From positions 1-64,000 of the forward strand of contig NZ_JACHIK010000016.1 of assembly GCF_014203155.1 (NCBI RefSeq): 64,000 nucleotides of DNA, in the 5' to 3' direction. This DNA is from Shinella fusca (GTDB lineage: Bacteria; Pseudomonadota; Alphaproteobacteria; Rhizobiales; Rhizobiaceae). The notes under the pieces were generated by a model, which worked only from the letters and a program-made list of their open reading frames with translations, did no database searches and had not been told where the DNA came from. The stretch's first letter is position 1; each line of letters starts with the position of its first letter. The position numbers and the translations under genes are program-made. Below, in pieces: positions 34,423-43,679 of this stretch.

Positions 34423-35865
34423 ATGAAACGCTTCGACGACCTCCCGCAGCCGGACGCGCTTGCCGCGAATATCGCCGGCATCTTCAAGGACCGCGTCACC
34501 GGGAAGGCGGCGCCGGCGACCCGCTTTACCCTCTTCGACGCGACGGGAACGGTGCACGAGGGCGGCTTCGGCAATGCCGGCGCGGCGGGCGATCCGCCCG
34601 GCCCCGGCGCCCGGTTCCGCATCGCCTCCTGCACCAAGAGCTTCACCGCCGCGGCCATGCTCCTGCTGCGCGACCGGGGACGGCTCTCGCTCGACGAACC
34701 GGTGACGCGCTACGTCCCGGCGCTCGCCCCCACGCTGCCGGCCGGCAGGCCCGAGGCCCCGACGCTGCGCATGCTCCTTTCCATGTCCGGCGGGCTTCCG
34801 ACCGACGACCCCTGGGCGGACCGGCAGGAATCGCTGAGCGCCGCCGCCTTCGACGCGGTGCTGCGCGCGGGCGTGCGCTTTGCCGCCGTGCCGGGAACGC
34901 GCTTCGAATATTCCAATCTCGGCTATGCGCTGCTCGGCCGGGTCATCGAGGAGGTCGGCGGCAAGTCCTATCCCGCCTTCGTCACCGAAAACCTCCTCCA
35001 GCCGCTCGGCCTCGAGGAGACGGGCTTCGATCCGGCCGCCGTCCCGGCAGGCAGGATGGCGACGGGCTTCCGCCAGACGGAGGCCGGCTGGCAGCCCCTC
35101 CCCTTCACCGGGCCCGGCGCCTTCTCCGCCATCGGCGGCGCCGTCACGACGACGGCAGACCTCGCGCGCTGGGCGAACTGGCTTTCCGAAGCCTTCCGGC
35201 CGGACGCGGCGGAAGACGGCCCCCTCTCGGCCGCCAGCCGGCGCGAGATGCAGCATATCCACTGCGTCATGACACCCGGCCCCGGCGAGGATTTGCGCCT
35301 GAGGGGCTACGGCTACGGCCTCAACATCGAGCACGACGCGCGGTTCGGCGCGATCGTCAGCCATTCCGGCGGCTATCCCGGCTTCAGCGCGCACATGCGC
35401 TGGCATCCGCAGACCGGCCTCGGCGTGCTCGCTTTCGAGAACGCCACCTATTCGGGCGCCTGGATCCCCGTCACCGCCGCCCTCGAACGCCTGCTCGAAG
35501 CCGCCCTCGAAAGCGAGACCCCGGCCGCCGAGCCGCCCGCCGCCGTGCGCACGCTCGCCGCCGGCCTCTGCCGCCTCGTCGCGGACGGCTGGGACGACGC
35601 CCTCGCCGACACGATCTTCCTGGAAAACGTCGCCCTCGACCGGCCCTATGCGGAACGCGCCGCGGACCTTGCGGCCATCCGCGAAAAAGCCGGCACGCCG
35701 GACGTGAGAAACATGAAGATCCTGCCCACCGACCGGGGCGGCGCCGACGGCGGCTTTGGCCGCTTCGAGCTCCACCTGCCCGCATCCGCCGGCACGATCG
35801 TCGCCAAGGCCCTCTGCGGCCCGCCGCAGCCGACGAAGATCCAGTCCATCACCTGGCAGCTATAG
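34423..35865 (+). CDS. Serine hydrolase, beta-lactamase class C/PBP4* family
   Basis: 480-aa cytoplasmic or unexported protein (no signal peptide seen). The N-terminal two-thirds is a class C beta-lactamase-like fold: catalytic SCTK (S69-K72), tyrosine motif YSN in GTRFEYSNLGYA (about 165), and HSGG (KTG-equivalent) in AIVSHSGGYPGFSAH. The C-terminal 130 residues form a separate alpha/beta region seen in D-aminopeptidase- or esterase-like members. Such proteins are usually esterases or peptidases; resistance to beta-lactams should not be assumed. Divergent from the ytfQ operon and followed by tRNA-Arg on the other strand. Confidence 0.87.
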   Translation: MKRFDDLPQPDALAANIAGIFKDRVTGKAAPATRFTLFDATGTVHEGGFGNAGAAGDPPGPGARFRIASCTKSFTAAAMLLLRDRGRLSLDEPVTRYVPALAPTLPAGRPEAPTLRMLLSMSGGLPTDDPWADRQESLSAAAFDAVLRAGVRFAAVPGTRFEYSNLGYALLGRVIEEVGGKSYPAFVTENLLQPLGLEETGFDPAAVPAGRMATGFRQTEAGWQPLPFTGPGAFSAIGGAVTTTADLARWANWLSEAFRPDAAEDGPLSAASRREMQHIHCVMTPGPGEDLRLRGYGYGLNIEHDARFGAIVSHSGGYPGFSAHMRWHPQTGLGVLAFENATYSGAWIPVTAALERLLEAALESETPAAEPPAAVRTLAAGLCRLVADGWDDALADTIFLENVALDRPYAERAADLAAIREKAGTPDVRNMKILPTDRGGADGGFGRFELHLPASAGTIVAKALCGPPQPTKIQSITWQL

Positions 35866-35937
35866 CCGGACGAAAGCCCGGCTCATCAAGCTACGATGAC
35901 TGCGCCTGCAAAACCGATTTGCTTTGGGAAAATGAAA

Positions 35938-36014
35938 TGGCGCACCCGAAGAGATTCGAACTCCTGACCCCCAGATTCGTAGTCTGGTGCTCTATCCAGC
36001 TGAGCTACGGGTGC
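35938..36014 (-). tRNA. tRNA-Arg (anticodon ACG)
   Basis: Complete 77-nt cloverleaf on the minus strand. Acceptor GCACCCG pairs with CGGGTGC, the D arm is GCTC...GAGC, the anticodon arm CCAGA/TCTGG holds CTACGAA with anticodon ACG, the T loop is TTCGAAT, and CCA is encoded. A34 is normally deaminated to inosine by TadA, so it reads CGU, CGC and CGA. No integrase adjoins it. Confidence 0.95.
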
Positions 36015-36138
36015 GCTGGCAGTGGCGGGCGTTGTGCCCGGCTGCGAGGCGGTTCTCTAAAGGGTGCGCGGGGTTATTGCAAGCGCCTTTCGGAGAAAAA
36101 GTGCACTTTTTTCATCGCGCCGTCATGAAGCCGGAAGG

Positions 36139-37608
36139 TCAGGCGCGGTGGCGGAAGGCGTCGAGCGGGACGGGACGGTCGGGCAGCTCGATGCGGAAGA
36201 GCGTGCCGGGCGTTACCTTTTCCACCAGCGCGATCGTGCCGCCATGGGCAAGCACCAGTTCGCGGGCGATGGCAAGGCCGAGGCCCGTGCCGCCGGAACG
36301 CACCGAGCCGCGGAAGGCGGCGAAGAGGTTTTCCCGCGCCTTTTCCGGCATGCCGGGGCCATTGTCCTCGATGGCGATGGACACGACGCTGCCGGTGCGA
36401 AGCCCGCTCACCAGCACGGTGCGCCGCTCGATGCCGGGGTCCTGCGCGAGCGCCTCGACGGCATTGCGGCAGAGATTGTGGATGACGCGGAAGAGCTGCT
36501 CGCCGTCGGCATCGACCTCCAGCCCCGGCTCGATCTGCGCGACGAAGGCGATATCGCCGCGCGCATCGAGCGACAGCACCTCGGAGACCTCCTGCACCAG
36601 CGGATGGAGGGCGACGAACCGGCGGCGCGGCTCAGGCTCGCGCATCCGCCCGTAGGACAGCACCTCGTTGGTATAGCCCACCGCCCGGTCGATGCTGCGC
36701 AGGAGCTTCGGCGCGACGCGCTTGACCACCGGGTCGTCGACATCCGACAGGCGGTCGGACATCAACTGGGCCGAGGAAAGGATGTTGCGCATGTCATGGT
36801 TGATCTTGGAGACGGCAAGGCCGAGATCGGCGAGGTTCTTCTGCTCCTTCAGCGTGCGCTGCAGCGTCTGCTGCATGGCGGCGAGGTGGACGCCGGCGAC
36901 GGCGATCTCGTCGCGCCCGCCCGAAGGCTCCAGCACGCGCGCCGGATTGGACGGGTCGGCGGCGAATTGCCGGATATTGGCGGTCATGCCGCGGATGGGG
37001 CGGATCAGCAGCCGGTTGAGCGCGAAGAAGATCGGGCTTGCCGTGATCAGCGAGATGACCATGGAGATGATGAAGATGTTGCGCGCATAGCGCAGCATGG
37101 CACGCCGGAGCGGGCCTTCGTCGAGCAGCAGTTCGATGCGCGTCGTCGTCTCGCCGACCGGGCCATAGACGCGGATGACGCGGTCGCCGCCGAAGAGCAG
37201 CGTGTCGAAGGCATCGTAGATCGAGGTGGGCAGCGAGACGTCGGAAAGGTCGTATTGCGCATCGACGCTCGGCGGCATGTCGACGGCGGCGACCATGCGC
37301 GAGGCGTCGGCCTTCTTCAGCACGATCGCCTTCGTGCCGGTCGCCAGCAGCGTCTCCTCCTGCACGGGGCGCGGCAGTTCCTGGTCGGGAAGGCCCTCGA
37401 TGACGACGCTGGCGGCGGCGGCCGTGTTCAGCCGGTCGCGCAGCCACATCAGCCGCATGTTCGCGACCGAGGGCACGAAGATCAGCACTTCGGCGATCAT
37501 CACGAAGACGGCGGTGAGCAGCAGCAGCTTGCCCGAAAGGCCGGACAGGAAACCGACCGCCGGCACCGGCGTCTCGGTCAAGGACGGCGTCGCGTCTCTG
37601 TCCATCAT
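36139..37608 (-). CDS. Sensor histidine kinase with HAMP domain (orphan)
   Basis: 489-aa membrane kinase. TM1 (about 26-46), a periplasmic sensor region of roughly 125 residues (about 50-175), TM2 (about 177-197), HAMP (about 198-250), a HisKA-like helix with H271 in KINHDMRNIL, and an ATPase domain with NLCRNAVEAL, EDNGPGMP and GGTGLGLAIA. The HDMRN form of the H-box differs from the usual HELRTPL. GGAG 7 nt upstream supports the start at 37608. No response regulator is adjacent (neighbours are tRNA-Arg and a chemoreceptor), so the partner is elsewhere. Signal unknown. Confidence 0.88.
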   Translation of the reverse strand: MMDRDATPSLTETPVPAVGFLSGLSGKLLLLTAVFVMIAEVLIFVPSVANMRLMWLRDRLNTAAAASVVIEGLPDQELPRPVQEETLLATGTKAIVLKKADASRMVAAVDMPPSVDAQYDLSDVSLPTSIYDAFDTLLFGGDRVIRVYGPVGETTTRIELLLDEGPLRRAMLRYARNIFIISMVISLITASPIFFALNRLLIRPIRGMTANIRQFAADPSNPARVLEPSGGRDEIAVAGVHLAAMQQTLQRTLKEQKNLADLGLAVSKINHDMRNILSSAQLMSDRLSDVDDPVVKRVAPKLLRSIDRAVGYTNEVLSYGRMREPEPRRRFVALHPLVQEVSEVLSLDARGDIAFVAQIEPGLEVDADGEQLFRVIHNLCRNAVEALAQDPGIERRTVLVSGLRTGSVVSIAIEDNGPGMPEKARENLFAAFRGSVRSGGTGLGLAIARELVLAHGGTIALVEKVTPGTLFRIELPDRPVPLDAFRHRA

Positions 37609-37786
37609 CGTTCAACTCCCGGACATACCGCATCGCGGCGCCCGGTAGCGGACGCCCTCGGCCACAGCCGACGGCCAATTATAGGAGATTGCGGCAAATT
37701 TTCCAACGCGCCCGCAAAAAGCTACGCAAAACGAAAACGCGGCGGTCCTCCGATCGCCGCGCCATATCCGCGAATCCCGGCTCTTC

Positions 37787-39784
37787 TCAGAATTCTTCCC
37801 AGTTCTCCTGCGCCGCCGCGGCGGAACCGCCGCCGCCGAAGGCGCGGGCGACATTGCCCATCATGCGGCGGGCGGGCGATTCGACCGGGCGGGTCTCCGC
37901 CCGCACCGCCGCGACGCGCTGGACGGCCTCGCCGGTGCGGAAGCGCGCGACGAGATCGGCAAGCCCGTCGGCCTCGCCCTTCAGCTTGTGGGTGGCCGCC
38001 GAGGTCTCCTCGACCATCGCCGCGTTGTGCTGGGTCACCTGGTCCATCTGGTTGATGGCGGTGCTGATTTCCTGGAGTCCCGTCGCCTGTTCGCGCGCGG
38101 CCGTGGCGATCGCGTGGATGCGGTCGTTGATGGTGACGACGCGGCCTTCGATGTCGGAAAGCGCCGCCCCCGTCTCCTGCACGTACTTGACGCCGACCGA
38201 GACCTCGCTGCCCGACTTGGTGATGAGGCCCTTGATGTCCTTGGCGGCGCTGGCGGCCCGCTGGGCGAGCTCGCGCACTTCTTGGGCGACGACGGCGAAG
38301 CCCTTGCCGGCTTCCCCGGCACGCGCCGCTTCCACGCCGGCGTTCAGCGCGAGAAGGTTCGTCTGGAAGGCGATCTCGTCGATCACCGAGATGATCTGGC
38401 TGATCTCGCTGGAGGCCTGCTCGATGCGGCCCATGGCGTCGATAGCGTTGCGCACGATGGCGCCGGACTGGGTGGCGCTCTGCGTCGCCTCGCCCACCAT
38501 GACGCTCGCCTCGTTTGCCCGTTCCGTCGAGTTCTTGACGGCGGCGGTGATCTCCTCCAGCGCGGCGGAGGTCTCCTCGAGGGCGGCGGCCTGCTGCTCG
38601 GTGCGCTTGGAAAGGTCGTCGGAGGCGGTGCGCAGCTCGCCGGAATTGGCGTTGATCGCATCCGTCGAGGCGCGCACCTCGCGCATCGTGCGCTGGAGCG
38701 TGGCGAGCGTCGTGTTGACGTTCTGCTGCAATTCGGCGAAGGCGCCGCGGAAGTTGCCGTCCATGGTCTGCGTCAGGTCGCCCTCGGCGAGCGCGCCGAT
38801 CACGCGGCGGGTTTCGGCAATGCCTTCCTCGACGCCGGCGACGAGCTCGTTGACGGAGCGGGCGAAGCGGTTGAGGTCCTCGTTCTGGTAGTCCTTGGCG
38901 ATGCGCGAGGAGAAGTCGCCGGCGGCGGCGGCATGCACGACGGTCGCGATGGAGGACTGCAGGTCCGCGCTCTTCTCACGCAGGATCTGCTCCTGGGCAT
39001 TGAGGTCGCGCACGGTGATGGCGTTCTGGCGGAAGACGGCGACGGCCTCGGCCATCTCGCCGATCTCGTCCTTGCGGCCGGCATAGGGCACTTCCGTATC
39101 GAGATCGCCGCCGGCAAGCCGCTTCATCGTGTCGGTGACGTTCCGGATCGGGCGGCTGAGCTCGTTGGTGGCGATGTAGAAGGCAATGCCGCCGCCGAGC
39201 ACGAGGCCGGCGCCGATCGTGCCGAGCACCAGCATCAGCATCGTCGTCTCGAAGGCGGCGACGTCCGCCCGGATCGCCGTCAGGTTCTCGTTGTCCGTCG
39301 CCACGACGGCATCGATCTCCTTCTGGAAGGCCTTGCGGTTGGCGCGGTTGCCCTCGTTGTTGCCCTGTTCGTTGGCGGCGGCCGGGGAAACCTCCGTGCC
39401 GAGACGCGCGGTCTCCGCACGGAAGGTGCGGAATTCGGCGGCGCGGGCGACGACGGCGTCGAAGGCGGCCTTTTGCGCTTCCGGCACCAGCGGACGCCAT
39501 TCGTTCAGCGTGCGGTCGATGCCGTCGAGCTCCTTGCCGATGCCTTCGGCGAACTTGGCGGCGCCCGCGGTGTCCTTGGAGGCATAGACGCCCCGCGCTT
39601 CCATGACCACGGCCGTGACCTGCCGGTTGAGGTGCTCGCCGAGGAAGGCGCGGTCTGCGGCATTCTCGTAAAGACGCAGCTTCTCGCTGTATTCCGAGAC
39701 CACATGGACGGCGATGCCGCCGATGAGGACGGAAATGAGGCCCATGACGCCCACGATGAGGTAAATCTTGCCGCGTATCTTCAC
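37787..39784 (-). CDS. Methyl-accepting chemotaxis protein
   Basis: 665-aa transducer. TM1 (about 7-29), a helical periplasmic sensor domain with VYASKDTAGAAKFAEG-type four-helix-bundle sequence (about 30-180), TM2 (about 183-206), a HAMP region (about 207-260), a second HAMP-like stretch (about 290-345), and the signalling tip [20 protein letters not shown]. It ends in NWEEF, a pentapeptide tether for CheR/CheB. The longest frame uses TTG at 39796, but GTG at 39784 is better because GGAG stands exactly 6 nt upstream; translation then begins MKIRGKIYLIVG. Monocistronic. Confidence 0.9.
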   Translation of the reverse strand: MKIRGKIYLIVGVMGLISVLIGGIAVHVVSEYSEKLRLYENAADRAFLGEHLNRQVTAVVMEARGVYASKDTAGAAKFAEGIGKELDGIDRTLNEWRPLVPEAQKAAFDAVVARAAEFRTFRAETARLGTEVSPAAANEQGNNEGNRANRKAFQKEIDAVVATDNENLTAIRADVAAFETTMLMLVLGTIGAGLVLGGGIAFYIATNELSRPIRNVTDTMKRLAGGDLDTEVPYAGRKDEIGEMAEAVAVFRQNAITVRDLNAQEQILREKSADLQSSIATVVHAAAAGDFSSRIAKDYQNEDLNRFARSVNELVAGVEEGIAETRRVIGALAEGDLTQTMDGNFRGAFAELQQNVNTTLATLQRTMREVRASTDAINANSGELRTASDDLSKRTEQQAAALEETSAALEEITAAVKNSTERANEASVMVGEATQSATQSGAIVRNAIDAMGRIEQASSEISQIISVIDEIAFQTNLLALNAGVEAARAGEAGKGFAVVAQEVRELAQRAASAAKDIKGLITKSGSEVSVGVKYVQETGAALSDIEGRVVTINDRIHAIATAAREQATGLQEISTAINQMDQVTQHNAAMVEETSAATHKLKGEADGLADLVARFRTGEAVQRVAAVRAETRPVESPARRMMGNVARAFGGGGSAAAAQENWEEF

Positions 39785-40066
39785 GTCGCACTCCAAAGGC
39801 AGGAAAGAGGTGGCGAAACGGCCCAGCCATTCGCCTTCGGGTAGAAAGGTAAATGCTAAAAGTTAATTAGATTTTGACGGGTTCGTGACGCGGCCAAGCA
39901 TATGCTTTTTCTCTAATTTTCCTCGCCCGGCAGAACCCGTAGAAATTCAAGGTCTTGTCCTTACCTTACGTGAAGCAGGTATTGGCCCCGCCCGGCAGCG
40001 GCCGGCGCGCGGCGCGCGGGCGCGTTAACGATTGTGACGGCGGCGACGCGGTGGGGGCGGGTGCGA

Positions 40067-40096
40067 TTGACTTTCGGCCGTCTTTGCCCTTATAAG
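40067..40096 (+). promoter_or_regulatory. Promoter of the rpmH-rnpA-yidC cluster
   Basis: TTGACT (40067-40072), 18 nt, TATAAG (40091-40096), about 115 nt before rpmH; a sigma-70-type promoter. The 425-nt gap 39785-40209 otherwise holds the AT-rich region before the chemoreceptor gene (39845-39935, including GCATATGC) and a GC-rich leader. No small gene or DnaA-box cluster was seen in it. Confidence 0.65.
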
Positions 40097-40209
40097 CCGC
40101 GCACGTCCGGAAAGCCCGCCTTCCCCGCGAAGGCAGGGCTATGCCGGACTTTCAACGCTCTTGCTTAAACGCAAACCCAAGAAGGGCCGCACACCGCGGT
40201 ATTAAATAA

Positions 40210-40347
40210 ATGACGAAGCGTACCTACCAGCCTTCCAAACTCGTCCGCAAGCGCCGCCACGGCTTCCGCGCCCGCATGGCAACGAAGGGCGGCCGCAAGG
40301 TTCTTTCCGCACGCCGCGCCCGCGGCCGCGCGCGTCTGTCGGCCTAA
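40210..40347 (+). CDS. rpmH: 50S ribosomal protein L34
   Basis: 45-aa, highly basic protein: [16 protein letters not shown] at the N-terminus, then [18 protein letters not shown] and an Arg-rich end. This is the normal L34 sequence and length. It is part of the large ribosomal subunit. It is followed after 32 nt by rnpA, the conserved bacterial order. A good promoter lies upstream, and the start codon is preceded by an A/T-rich AATAA with little visible ribosome-binding sequence, which is common for this gene. Confidence 0.98.
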   Translation: MTKRTYQPSKLVRKRRHGFRARMATKGGRKVLSARRARGRARLSA

Positions 40348-40379
40348 GGCCGGCTTGCCCGAACAGAGGCGGCGGGCAA

Positions 40380-40772
40380 ATGACCAAACCTGTTGAAAAA
40401 CCTGCTGTCGGACGGCTGAAAAGCCGTCCGCAGTTTCTTTTTGTGCGCGAGGGCGAGAGACGCAAGGGACCGCTGTTCCTTCTCGAAGTGCGCGACCGGC
40501 AGATGCCGGAGGAACCGCCTCGCGTCGGCTTCACCGTCACCAAGAAGCACGGCAACGCCGTGGAACGCAATCGCATGCGCCGGCGCCTGAAAGAGGCGGT
40601 GCGGCTGTCGGCCGGGTTTGCAATGCAGCCCGGACACGACTATGTGGTTGTCGCCAGACGGGACGTGCTCGGCGCGTCCTTCGACAAGCTGGTAGCCGGT
40701 CTCAACGACAGGATCGCGGCAGGTAGCAAACAGAAGCAGCAGCAGCGCCCTGCTGCTCCCGGGAAAGAATGA
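40380..40772 (+). CDS. rnpA: Ribonuclease P protein component
   Basis: 130-aa basic protein subunit of RNase P, which matures tRNA 5' ends together with the M1-type RNA. The RNR signature is [18 protein letters not shown], preceded by [12 protein letters not shown], and VVVARRDVL matches the conserved central strand. The C-terminal tail is glutamine-rich ([12 protein letters not shown]). Its TGA stop overlaps the tandem ATGs of yidC, so the two are translationally coupled. Confidence 0.96.
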   Translation: MTKPVEKPAVGRLKSRPQFLFVREGERRKGPLFLLEVRDRQMPEEPPRVGFTVTKKHGNAVERNRMRRRLKEAVRLSAGFAMQPGHDYVVVARRDVLGASFDKLVAGLNDRIAAGSKQKQQQRPAAPGKE

Positions 40773-42580
40773 TGGAAAAAAACCGCAATTACTTCGTGGC
40801 GATCGCGCTTTCCGTGCTGATCCTCATCGCCTGGCAGTTCCTCTACGTGAACCCCAAGCTGGAGAAGGATCGCGCCGCGCTGGAGGCCCAGCAGGCCGCC
40901 CAGACGCAGCAGACGACGACCGCCGCCGGCGACACGGCGACCACGACCACCACCACGACGACGGGCACGGCGAGCGGCACGCTGCCGGCCGGCGCCGGCG
41001 CGACGACCGAGACGCGCGAGGCCGCGCTTGCCAAGTCCGCCCGCGTCGAGATCGACACGCCCTCCCTTGCCGGCTCCATCAACCTGACGGGCGCCCGCTT
41101 CGACGACCTGAAGCTGAAGGGCTTCCACGAGACCGTCGACAAGACGAGCCCGATCATCACGCTGCTGAGCCCCGCCGAGACCGAGCACGGCTACTTCGCC
41201 GAACTCGGCTATGTCGGCAACGAGGAAGCCGGCCAGGTTCCCGGCCCGCAGACCGTCTGGACGCAGGAAGGCACCGGCAAGCTCACGCAGACGACGCCGG
41301 TCAAGCTCACCTACACCAACGACAAGGGCGTCACCTTCACCCGCACGATCTCGGTCGACGAGCACTACATGTTCACGATTGACGACAGCATCGAGAACCG
41401 TTCGCAGACGGCGATCGCGCTGTCGCCCTACGGCCGTTCCACACGCTTCTTCAAGTCGACCGATCCCACCACCTACGTGCTGCACGAAGGCTTCATCGGC
41501 GTGCTCGGCGACCTCGGCCTGCAGGAAGTCAAGTACAAGGACACCGAGAAGGAAACGACCGTCGCGCCCGGCAAGGCGACCGGCGGCTGGCTCGGCATCA
41601 CCGACAAGTACTGGGCGACCGCGCTCGTGCCGCCGCAGACGAGCCCCTACGAGACGCGCTTCTCCTACTTCCAGGACGGCCGGCCGCGCTACCAGGCGGA
41701 CTATCGCCAGGACGACATCACGCTCGCCCCGGGCCAGACGACCGACGTCAAGAACCTGTTCTTCGGCGGCGCCAAGGAAGTGCCGATCATCGACCAGTAC
41801 AAGACCTCCTATTCCATCCCGCATTTCGACCTGATGATCGACTGGGGCTGGTTCTGGTTCTTCACCAAGCCGATGTTCCAGCTTATGGACTTCTTCTTCC
41901 GCTATTTCGGCAATTTCGGCATCGCGATCCTCATCACCACGATCGTCGTCAAGGCCCTCTTCTTCCCGCTTGCCAGCAAGCAGTACGCCTCCATGGCGAA
42001 CATGAAGAAGGTGCAGCCGAAGATGGAGGAGCTGAAGGCCAAGTTCGGCGACGACCGCATGGGGCTGCAGCAGGCGATGATGCAGCTCTACAAGGAGGAG
42101 AAGATCAACCCCATCGCCGGCTGCTGGCCGGTCCTTCTCCAGGTCCCCGTGTTCTTCGCGCTCTACAAGGTCATCTACGTCACGATCGAGATGCGCCATG
42201 CGCCGTTCTTCGGCTGGATCCGCGACCTTTCCGCGCCCGACCCGACGTCGCTCTTCAACCTGTTCGGCCTCCTGCCCTACGACGTGCCGCACTTCCTGAT
42301 GATCGGCGTCTGGCCGCTCATCATGGGTGTCACCATGTTCCTGCAGATGCGCATGAACCCGACGCCGCCAGACCCGACCCAGGCGATGATCTTCACCTGG
42401 ATGCCGATCGTCTTCACCTTCATGCTGGCGGCCTTCCCGGCCGGCCTCGTGATCTACTGGGCCTGGAACAACACGCTCTCGATCACCCAGCAGGCGGTCA
42501 TCATGAAGCGCCACGGCGTGAAGATCGAGCTCTTCAACAACCTGAAGAACCTCTTCGGCAAGAAACCCAAGCCATCCTGA
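40772..42580 (+). CDS. yidC: Membrane protein insertase YidC
   Basis: About 602-aa inner-membrane insertase that works alone or with SecYEG. TM1 is at 7-22, followed by a low-complexity Thr/Ala linker (about 45-75), a large periplasmic beta-sandwich domain (about 85-350) and the conserved five-helix core (about 355-590) with FGNFGIAILITTIVVKALFFPL, the cytoplasmic hairpin KMEELKAKFGDDR and NPIAGCWPVLLQVPVFFALY. Two adjacent ATGs (40769 and 40772) overlap the rnpA stop; 40772 has the better spacing to GGGA. A terminator follows, closing the rpmH cluster. Confidence 0.96.
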   Translation: MEKNRNYFVAIALSVLILIAWQFLYVNPKLEKDRAALEAQQAAQTQQTTTAAGDTATTTTTTTTGTASGTLPAGAGATTETREAALAKSARVEIDTPSLAGSINLTGARFDDLKLKGFHETVDKTSPIITLLSPAETEHGYFAELGYVGNEEAGQVPGPQTVWTQEGTGKLTQTTPVKLTYTNDKGVTFTRTISVDEHYMFTIDDSIENRSQTAIALSPYGRSTRFFKSTDPTTYVLHEGFIGVLGDLGLQEVKYKDTEKETTVAPGKATGGWLGITDKYWATALVPPQTSPYETRFSYFQDGRPRYQADYRQDDITLAPGQTTDVKNLFFGGAKEVPIIDQYKTSYSIPHFDLMIDWGWFWFFTKPMFQLMDFFFRYFGNFGIAILITTIVVKALFFPLASKQYASMANMKKVQPKMEELKAKFGDDRMGLQQAMMQLYKEEKINPIAGCWPVLLQVPVFFALYKVIYVTIEMRHAPFFGWIRDLSAPDPTSLFNLFGLLPYDVPHFLMIGVWPLIMGVTMFLQMRMNPTPPDPTQAMIFTWMPIVFTFMLAAFPAGLVIYWAWNNTLSITQQAVIMKRHGVKIELFNNLKNLFGKKPKPS

Positions 42581-42602
42581 CGCTTCGCCGGACAGGATAG
42601 AG

Positions 42603-42631
42603 AACCCCGGCCCTGCGCCGGGGTTTTCTTT
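42603..42631 (+). terminator. Terminator after yidC
   Basis: A 9-bp stem (AACCCCGGC at 42603-42611 with GCCGGGGTT at 42617-42625), a 5-nt loop and the tail TTTTCTTTT. It lies 23 nt after the yidC stop codon. Confidence 0.9.
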
Positions 42632-42714
42632 TGCGACATCGGCCCGTCGCTGGCGCGGAAGCGGCGGGGACCTGCGGATGGCATGCTGCGCCAACTCCGT
42701 TTTCCGAGCGCCCC

Positions 42715-43626
42715 ATGTCCGCTTCCACGCTTCCGGCCACGCCCACCCTTCCGGACAGCCGGGGGCAGGGCTACGGCGCGGCCCTCGTGCTCGGCTCCGC
42801 CGTCGTCTGGAGCTTCGGCGGCACGCTGGCGCGCTTCCTTTCCATCGAGGACGGCTGGACGGTCGTCTTCTGGCGCTCGCTCTTCGCCGCCCTCTTCCTG
42901 CTCGGCTTCATGCTGCTACGCGACGGGCCGCGCGGCACGGTGCGCCTCTTCGCCGGCATGGGACTTGCCGGGATCGCCGTCGGCGCCTGCTTCGCCACCG
43001 CCTCCACCTCCTTCATCCTGGCGCTCGCCTATACGACCGTCGCCAACGTGGTGCTGATCCAGGCCGGCGTGCCGCTGATCGCCGCGCTGATGGCCTGGCT
43101 GCTCTTTCGCGAGAGGATTTCCGGCCAGACGTGGCTTGCCATCGCCGCGGTGATCGGCGGCGTCGCCATCATGGTCTCGGAATCGCTCGGCGGGCGCGTC
43201 TCGATGGTCGGCGACGCGCTCGCCATGCTGATCGCCTTCGTCTTCGCCGCCGCGACGATCATCACCCGGCGCTTCGCCCATGTGCGCATGACGCCCGCCG
43301 TCTTCCTCGGCACGGTGATCGCAGGCACCGTGGCGGCGATCCAGGCGTCCGGCTTTGCCGTCACGGGCCAGGAACTCTTCGTCCTCGTCATCTTCGGCGC
43401 GCTCAATTTCGGCCTCGGCCTTGCGCTCTTCGTCACCGGCGCGCGGCTCGTCCCCTCCGCACTCGCCGCGCTCCTCGGCACGGCCGAGCCCGTGCTGGCA
43501 CCGCTCTGGGCGGCGATCTTCCACGGCGAGATCCCCGGCGCGCGCACCGTCCTCGGCGGCGCCATCGTGCTTGCGGCGCTGCTTCTCTACCTCGGCGCCG
43601 AGCTCTGGCGGCAGCGGCGCGCTTGA
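42715..43626 (+). CDS. DMT-superfamily (EamA) permease
   Basis: 303-aa membrane protein with ten hydrophobic helices arranged as two EamA repeats. Family features are the N-terminal GSAVVWSFGGTLARFLS and, at the end of the second repeat, ALLGTAEPVLAPLWAAIFHGE. Such proteins export amino acids, nucleotides or other metabolites; the substrate is unknown. The frame is open to 42631, but the start at 42715 fits the family and avoids the yidC terminator. The ribosome-binding site is weak. engB follows after 53 nt in the same direction. Confidence 0.87.
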   Translation: MSASTLPATPTLPDSRGQGYGAALVLGSAVVWSFGGTLARFLSIEDGWTVVFWRSLFAALFLLGFMLLRDGPRGTVRLFAGMGLAGIAVGACFATASTSFILALAYTTVANVVLIQAGVPLIAALMAWLLFRERISGQTWLAIAAVIGGVAIMVSESLGGRVSMVGDALAMLIAFVFAAATIITRRFAHVRMTPAVFLGTVIAGTVAAIQASGFAVTGQELFVLVIFGALNFGLGLALFVTGARLVPSALAALLGTAEPVLAPLWAAIFHGEIPGARTVLGGAIVLAALLLYLGAELWRQRRA

Positions 43627-43679
43627 CTTTCCCGGCCAAAACCCGGAAGCGAAGGGCCTGACAACGAAGGCAGGACGCA

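Noticed and set aside
34423-35865. Antibiotic-resistance beta-lactamase
   Set aside because: The SxxK, YxN and HSGG motifs place it in the broad class C/PBP4*-like hydrolase family, but there is no signal peptide and a C-terminal domain is added; esterase or peptidase activity is more likely.
39785-40209. Replication origin next to rpmH
   Set aside because: rpmH is near oriC in many bacteria, but no TTATCCACA-type DnaA-box cluster or dnaA gene is visible here; the gap is explained by promoters of the chemoreceptor and rpmH genes.
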